Shown here: positions 60,412 to 64,000 of the stretch, one piece after another
How positions within the stretch are numbered: the first letter of the stretch is position 1
Layout: every line of letters begins with the position of its first letter
Source: Marinobacter salexigens
Lineage (GTDB): Bacteria; Pseudomonadota; Gammaproteobacteria; Pseudomonadales; Oleiphilaceae
Length of the DNA: 64,000 bases
Reading direction: 5' to 3'
Assembly: GCF_002806945.1 (NCBI RefSeq)
Contig: NZ_NIHC01000004.1
Location: 310,001 to 374,000 of the forward strand
The notes under the pieces: model-generated
Told to the model about the DNA's origin: nothing
Databases searched by the model: none
The model's input: only the letters and a program-made list of their open reading frames with translations
Made by a program: the position numbers and the translations under genes

Positions 60412-62377
60412 TCGCCTCACTCAGTTGGCTGCGGTTGTAGGGTTTGGTGATGTAATCATTCATGCCGCTGGCAAAGCAATCATCCTTGTCTCCCTGCATC
60501 ACGTTGGCTGTAACTGCGATTATCGGCAGGTTTTTCCAGGAAGGGTTTTTGCGGATTCTTCGTGTTGTTTCGTAGCCATCCATCACTGGCATCTGACAGT
60601 CCATAAGCACCAGGTCGTAATGCAGTTGCCCTAGAGCTTCCAGTGCCAACTGGCCGTTCTCTGCAATGTCGACGTGGTGCCCCATTTTTTTCAATAGGGA
60701 GCGGGCCACCATTTGATTTACTTCATTATCTTCAACCAGCAGTATCCGTAACGGGTCTTGGGACGACTCCGTGCCCTTGGTTAAACCGAAGGCCTTTGAG
60801 GGTTGTTCCGTGCTCTTGATGTCCTTGTTGTTATATACCGGCAAAGGCAGGGTCACAGTAAAGGAGGTCCCTTGGTGTTCTTTGGATTCGACTGTTATTT
60901 TACCATGCATGCGCTCAACTAATTGGCGGCAAAGTGTCAGGCCCAAGCCTGTGCCGCCATACAAACGTGTGGTTTGTCTGTCGGCCTGAGAGAAGGGCGA
61001 GAAGATCCGGCGCAGGCCTTCTTTGCTCATTCCTATACCGGTATCGGACACGTTAATAGTCACGGTGCCAGCGGCGTAACTTGCGTCTATGCGAACGCTG
61101 CCCTTATCAGTGAACTTGATCGCGTTGCTTAACAGGTTGTTCAGTATTTGACGGACCCGGGTCGGGTCACCCAGGAATTGGCTCGGAAAGCCAGGTTCGG
61201 TTTCTGCAACGAGTTCAATCTCCTTTTTCCGGGCTTGCTGAGTATGCAGTGTTGCACACTCGTCAATTAAGCCGCGCACATCAAAGGGAATGGTTTCCAG
61301 GTTGAGCTTTCCGGCTTCGACTTTTGAAATGTCGAGAATGTCGTTAAGAATGCCAAGCAGGCTTTCACCTGCAGAAAAAGCGATTTCAAGGCGGTGGCGT
61401 CTGCTGGCGTCAGGCTCACTCTCCATAGCGAGTCCCAGCATGCCAAGCACGCCGTTCAGGGGGGTGCGTATTTCGTGGCTCATGCTGGCGAGGAAGTTTG
61501 CCCTTGCCCGGGCTCTGCGCATGGCGTCTTCTTTGGCTCGTATCAGTGCCCGGTTGCCCCGCTGCAGTGCCTGATTCTTGTCGGATATTTCCCGCGTCCG
61601 GCTTTCGACCTCATGCTCCAGTTCGCTGGAGTAATTTTTCATGGCACTTTCTGCTTCCCGCAGTTGGGCCAGGGTGATATCTATTGTTTCCAGATGCTGG
61701 TTGATGATCCCCACCATTGCGCCAATCTCATCCTGTTGGTGGCCTGGGGGGATGGGTAACCGTATCTTTTCCGGCGAACCTGCCTTTACTTCGCTCAGTG
61801 TGCTGATGACACTGAGCATTGGTCTTGTCAGCAACAGATAAAAAATGCCAAGTAAGGAAGCTGAAAGAATCAGGCTTTTCAGAAACCCGCTAATCAGCGT
61901 GTAACTCGCGCGCTCTAAAAACTGCAAGCCGTAGTGGTAAGTATCAATGGTTACAACAAGTTGCCCCAACGAGAGGCTGCTTAGCTGGGTAACCCGCAGT
62001 TGCTGGCTGAACACCATGCTTGAGCCAAACAGCCGGTCACTGATCCAACGATAGGGTGAGTCCTGGCTGCGCTTGCTGGCAGCCGCCATGGTACTGCCAT
62101 CACTATCGACAATTCTGGCGTCAATGGTGGCCGGGTGTCGGAGGAGCCCGTGCAGCAACTCTTCAGCCAAGCGAATATCGATGTTATAGGCAATCTGGGA
62201 AGCGGGGCTGTGGCTGATTTCTATCAGCGCTTGAATGTCTCCCTCCATGGAGTGCCGGGCGGCAAAGTAATCCAGGGTGATTTGTACAATATTAAGAATA
62301 ACCCCAAGCACCATCGCGATCAAAACCGTGTCGCGGGTCAGGCGATACGAAAGGCGGTGTTTGAAGCCTTTAGTCAT
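60371..62377 (-). CDS. Hybrid sensor histidine kinase with C-terminal receiver
   Basis: This 668-residue kinase has an N-terminal membrane helix (about 18-40), a periplasmic region, a second helix (about 165-190), a HAMP-like linker and a coiled coil. The kinase core has SMSHEIRTPLNG (phospho-His), N-box NLLSNAIKF and GTGLGL. The receiver has LLVEDNEVN and MDCQMPVMDG (phospho-Asp). There is no Hpt domain, so a separate phosphotransfer protein is needed. The architecture resembles BarA/GacS without the Hpt. It overlaps the upstream membrane protein gene by 8 bases. Confidence 0.9.
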   Translation of the reverse strand: MTKGFKHRLSYRLTRDTVLIAMVLGVILNIVQITLDYFAARHSMEGDIQALIEISHSPASQIAYNIDIRLAEELLHGLLRHPATIDARIVDSDGSTMAAASKRSQDSPYRWISDRLFGSSMVFSQQLRVTQLSSLSLGQLVVTIDTYHYGLQFLERASYTLISGFLKSLILSASLLGIFYLLLTRPMLSVISTLSEVKAGSPEKIRLPIPPGHQQDEIGAMVGIINQHLETIDITLAQLREAESAMKNYSSELEHEVESRTREISDKNQALQRGNRALIRAKEDAMRRARARANFLASMSHEIRTPLNGVLGMLGLAMESEPDASRRHRLEIAFSAGESLLGILNDILDISKVEAGKLNLETIPFDVRGLIDECATLHTQQARKKEIELVAETEPGFPSQFLGDPTRVRQILNNLLSNAIKFTDKGSVRIDASYAAGTVTINVSDTGIGMSKEGLRRIFSPFSQADRQTTRLYGGTGLGLTLCRQLVERMHGKITVESKEHQGTSFTVTLPLPVYNNKDIKSTEQPSKAFGLTKGTESSQDPLRILLVEDNEVNQMVARSLLKKMGHHVDIAENGQLALEALGQLHYDLVLMDCQMPVMDGYETTRRIRKNPSWKNLPIIAVTANVMQGDKDDCFASGMNDYITKPYNRSQLSEAITRWAPLQHPESQ

Positions 62378-63143
62378 CGTAGTCGGCTTTTTTCTTCCAA
62401 TCTTCATCGTGAAGAAAATCGTCCCACTGTTTGTCGAGCTGTGAGCCAGATTCTGAAGCTTTGGCGTTATCCCCTTCTATGATCAGCGCTTCCAGCTCCT
62501 TGATCCGTATTCTGAAGCTTTTGACTGCTTTAACGGCAAGCGGGTTGTCCTGGGATTTGCCCATTTCTGTACTGGCCAGATGGTAAGCGTGGATGGCTTT
62601 GCGTATCTCGTTCTGACGGATAAGGTCGCGGGCCTGGAAAACATGCAAATCGGCATGAGTTTTGTGTACCAGAAACAAAATGTACTTGAGGTTTTTCCTG
62701 GCTGTTGCGCCGTCTATGCGGCCACTTTTGTGCATGGATTCAATCAGTTTGAACAGGTTTTGCAGCAGCTCTTTGGCGTAGTTCGATTTCTCAACTGAGT
62801 CGATCTTTACAGGCCTTACCTCGTCGCGGTTTTCCCGAACCAGGGTTTTTCTTTGTTGTGCAGACTCGCGCCACTTCCCGATGGGCAGGTCAGATTTGAG
62901 GCCGGCCAGGTCATTGCAGATATCTTCCATGCGTTTGAGCAATAAAAGCTTGAGTTCAGGAGTCAGATATTGCCCGGGAATATCAGAAAGAAGGCGGTCA
63001 CACCGCTTATAGTTGTCTCTGAGCGCATTGATTTTCCGAAGACGCTCAATTCGTGCCTTTTCGCGCATTTGACTGACGACAATAACGACAATCGATATTA
63101 CAACAATGGCTGCCAAGGCAAGAACAATAGTAGTGGTATTCAT
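62370..63143 (-). CDS. Conserved membrane-anchored helical protein
   Basis: This 257-residue protein has an N-terminal membrane helix (about 4-25) and a basic, mostly helical cytosolic part. LLQNLFKLIESMHKSGRIDG and YILFLVHKTHADLHVFQARD are notable segments. The tail is acidic (DFLHDEDWKKKADYDD). I recognise no named domain. Overlap with the histidine kinase gene suggests a linked role. Confidence 0.7.
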   Translation of the reverse strand: MNTTTIVLALAAIVVISIVVIVVSQMREKARIERLRKINALRDNYKRCDRLLSDIPGQYLTPELKLLLLKRMEDICNDLAGLKSDLPIGKWRESAQQRKTLVRENRDEVRPVKIDSVEKSNYAKELLQNLFKLIESMHKSGRIDGATARKNLKYILFLVHKTHADLHVFQARDLIRQNEIRKAIHAYHLASTEMGKSQDNPLAVKAVKSFRIRIKELEALIIEGDNAKASESGSQLDKQWDDFLHDEDWKKKADYDD

Positions 63144-63387
63144 TTTAGTGTGATAACCCCGGCTTAATGGCGAGCAAGACTCGCGACAGAATTCTGGCGC
63201 GGCAGACCGATACTTCCGACAAGTGTCAGAAAGATTAGCAGAAATTCCGCATTGAATCCTGAATCATAAATGAAAGATCGTTTTGTTTATTGATTCTGTG
63301 AATTGTTCGCATGCTGTATATTAAAGGAATGAATGGTCGCGAGGCATGTATTCGGCCAATGGTTTTCCTTATGTCCGGGAGTTGCTT

Positions 63388-64000
63388 ATGAATCTTTCAC
63401 GTATTGATCTCAACCTGCTTGTTTATCTTGATGTTTTGCTGAGGGAGCGTAACGTAACCAAAGCGGCAAATCATCTTGGTATTACCCAGCCGGCAATGAG
63501 CAACAGCCTGCGCCGTTTGCGGAATTTGTTTGGAGATCCTTTGCTGGTGCGAACAAGCGAAGGCATGACCGCTACAGAGCGCGCACAAGAACTGCAGCCG
63601 TTGGTAAGAGGTATCCTGGCTGACATTGAGCAGGCAGTGCAGGAAAAAACGCCTTTTGAAGCCCTTGAAAGCCAAAGGGTGTTTCGCATTATGGCCAGTG
63701 ACTATGCAGAATCCTGTCTGATGCCCAGGGTATTACGGCGAATCCGGCAGGAGGCGCCCCATGTAACTCTGGACGTTCTGACTCCGAGTGATGTCAGTTT
63801 TCTGGATGTGGAGCAGGGGCGTCTGGACATGGCCATTAACCGATTTGACAAAATCCCCCAATCGTTTCACCAGAAAACACTGTGGATCGAGTACTTTGCC
63901 TGTTTAATGAATGCCCGGAACCCGATACTCAAGCAGCCTTTTACCTTGGATACCTATTTGGATGCCAGCCATATATGGGTTAGCAAAACCGGCTTTGGTG
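63388..64000 (+). CDS. LysR-family transcriptional regulator, 3'-truncated by the window edge
   Basis: The frame from the ATG at 63388 is open to the window end (204 codons). It begins MNLSRIDLNLLVYLDVLLRE, followed by the LysR helix-turn-helix NVTKAANHLGITQPAMSNSL and the start of the effector domain. NodD-like and LeuO-like LysR members share the N-terminal IDLNLL pattern. About 100 residues should be missing. The 244 bases upstream separate it from the divergent membrane-protein gene. Confidence 0.93.
   Translation, partial: MNLSRIDLNLLVYLDVLLRERNVTKAANHLGITQPAMSNSLRRLRNLFGDPLLVRTSEGMTATERAQELQPLVRGILADIEQAVQEKTPFEALESQRVFRIMASDYAESCLMPRVLRRIRQEAPHVTLDVLTPSDVSFLDVEQGRLDMAINRFDKIPQSFHQKTLWIEYFACLMNARNPILKQPFTLDTYLDASHIWVSKTGFG

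Noticed and set aside
1..64000. CRISPR array, insertion sequence, prophage or tRNA-linked island
   Set aside because: No array-like repeats, transposase, integrase or tRNA gene was seen; the accessory-looking region at 9.5-30.3 kb shows no mobility gene at its edges.

Overview
The window looks like ordinary chromosome of a marine, respiring gammaproteobacterium, most probably Marinobacter or a close relative. This is inferred from the gene set (glycerol ABC importer, cbb3 oxidase with its assembly genes, class I PHA synthase with phasin, TtcA, EpmC, PdxB, AlaA, DsbD), not from a database search. I see no tRNA or rRNA gene, no CRISPR array, no IS element and no prophage gene. Coding density is high, most junctions are short or overlapping, and no gap exceeds 300 bases.

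Layout. (1) 1-7.76 kb: the 3' part of glpK, then a glycerol ABC importer operon (glpSTPQUV type) ending in a clear terminator. (2) 7.8-9.4 kb: an Ada/Ogt-type DNA methyltransferase overlapping apbE. (3) 9.5-14.8 kb, minus strand: a three-gene unit of secreted proteins, namely a DUF1588-like haem protein, a LamG lipoprotein with two CxxCH motifs, and a Tat-exported DUF1501-like protein. (4) 15.0-30.3 kb, plus strand: fourteen tightly packed envelope genes. They encode an HzsA-related haem beta-propeller lipoprotein, two small outer-membrane barrels, a TlpA thioredoxin, a DUF4266 lipoprotein, a DUF3570 barrel, a coiled-coil periplasmic protein, three TPR proteins, a small secreted protein, and an ExbB-ExbD-ExbD-TonB/AgmX motor. 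(5) 30.4-32.5 kb: phaC and a phasin, minus strand. (6) 32.6-39.3 kb: a DksA/TraR zinc-finger protein, a SLC13 carrier, then a four-gene envelope set (C39 peptidase, FapF-like barrel, FadL-family protein, MalM-like lipoprotein). (7) 39.3-42.7 kb: polysaccharide deacetylase, DnaJ-related protein, TetR regulator, ttcA. (8) 42.7-51.5 kb, minus strand: ccoNOQP, ccoGHIS and a TauE/SafE-family protein, with an FNR/Anr-like box before ccoN. (9) 51.6-64 kb: housekeeping and stress genes (tusA-like, dsbD, epmC, rhlB, pdxB, alaA, glutathione peroxidase with ohrR, a hybrid histidine kinase), ending in a truncated LysR gene.

The most interesting part is 9.5-30.3 kb. The plus-strand genes combine TPR lipoproteins, outer-membrane barrels, one TolQ-like and two TolR-like proteins and an AgmX-type TonB. 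These are the same kinds of parts as the Myxococcus Agl/Glt gliding and Nfs spore-coat machines, but here they sit with secreted c-type haem proteins and a DUF4266/DUF3570/TlpA module. My working hypothesis is a proton-driven, envelope-spanning machine that handles or displays a cell-surface redox complex. The two TolR/ExbD proteins differ at the key membrane position (Asn in one, Asp in the other). The two ATPases of the glycerol importer are likewise unequal, and all their defects fall on one of the two predicted ATP sites.
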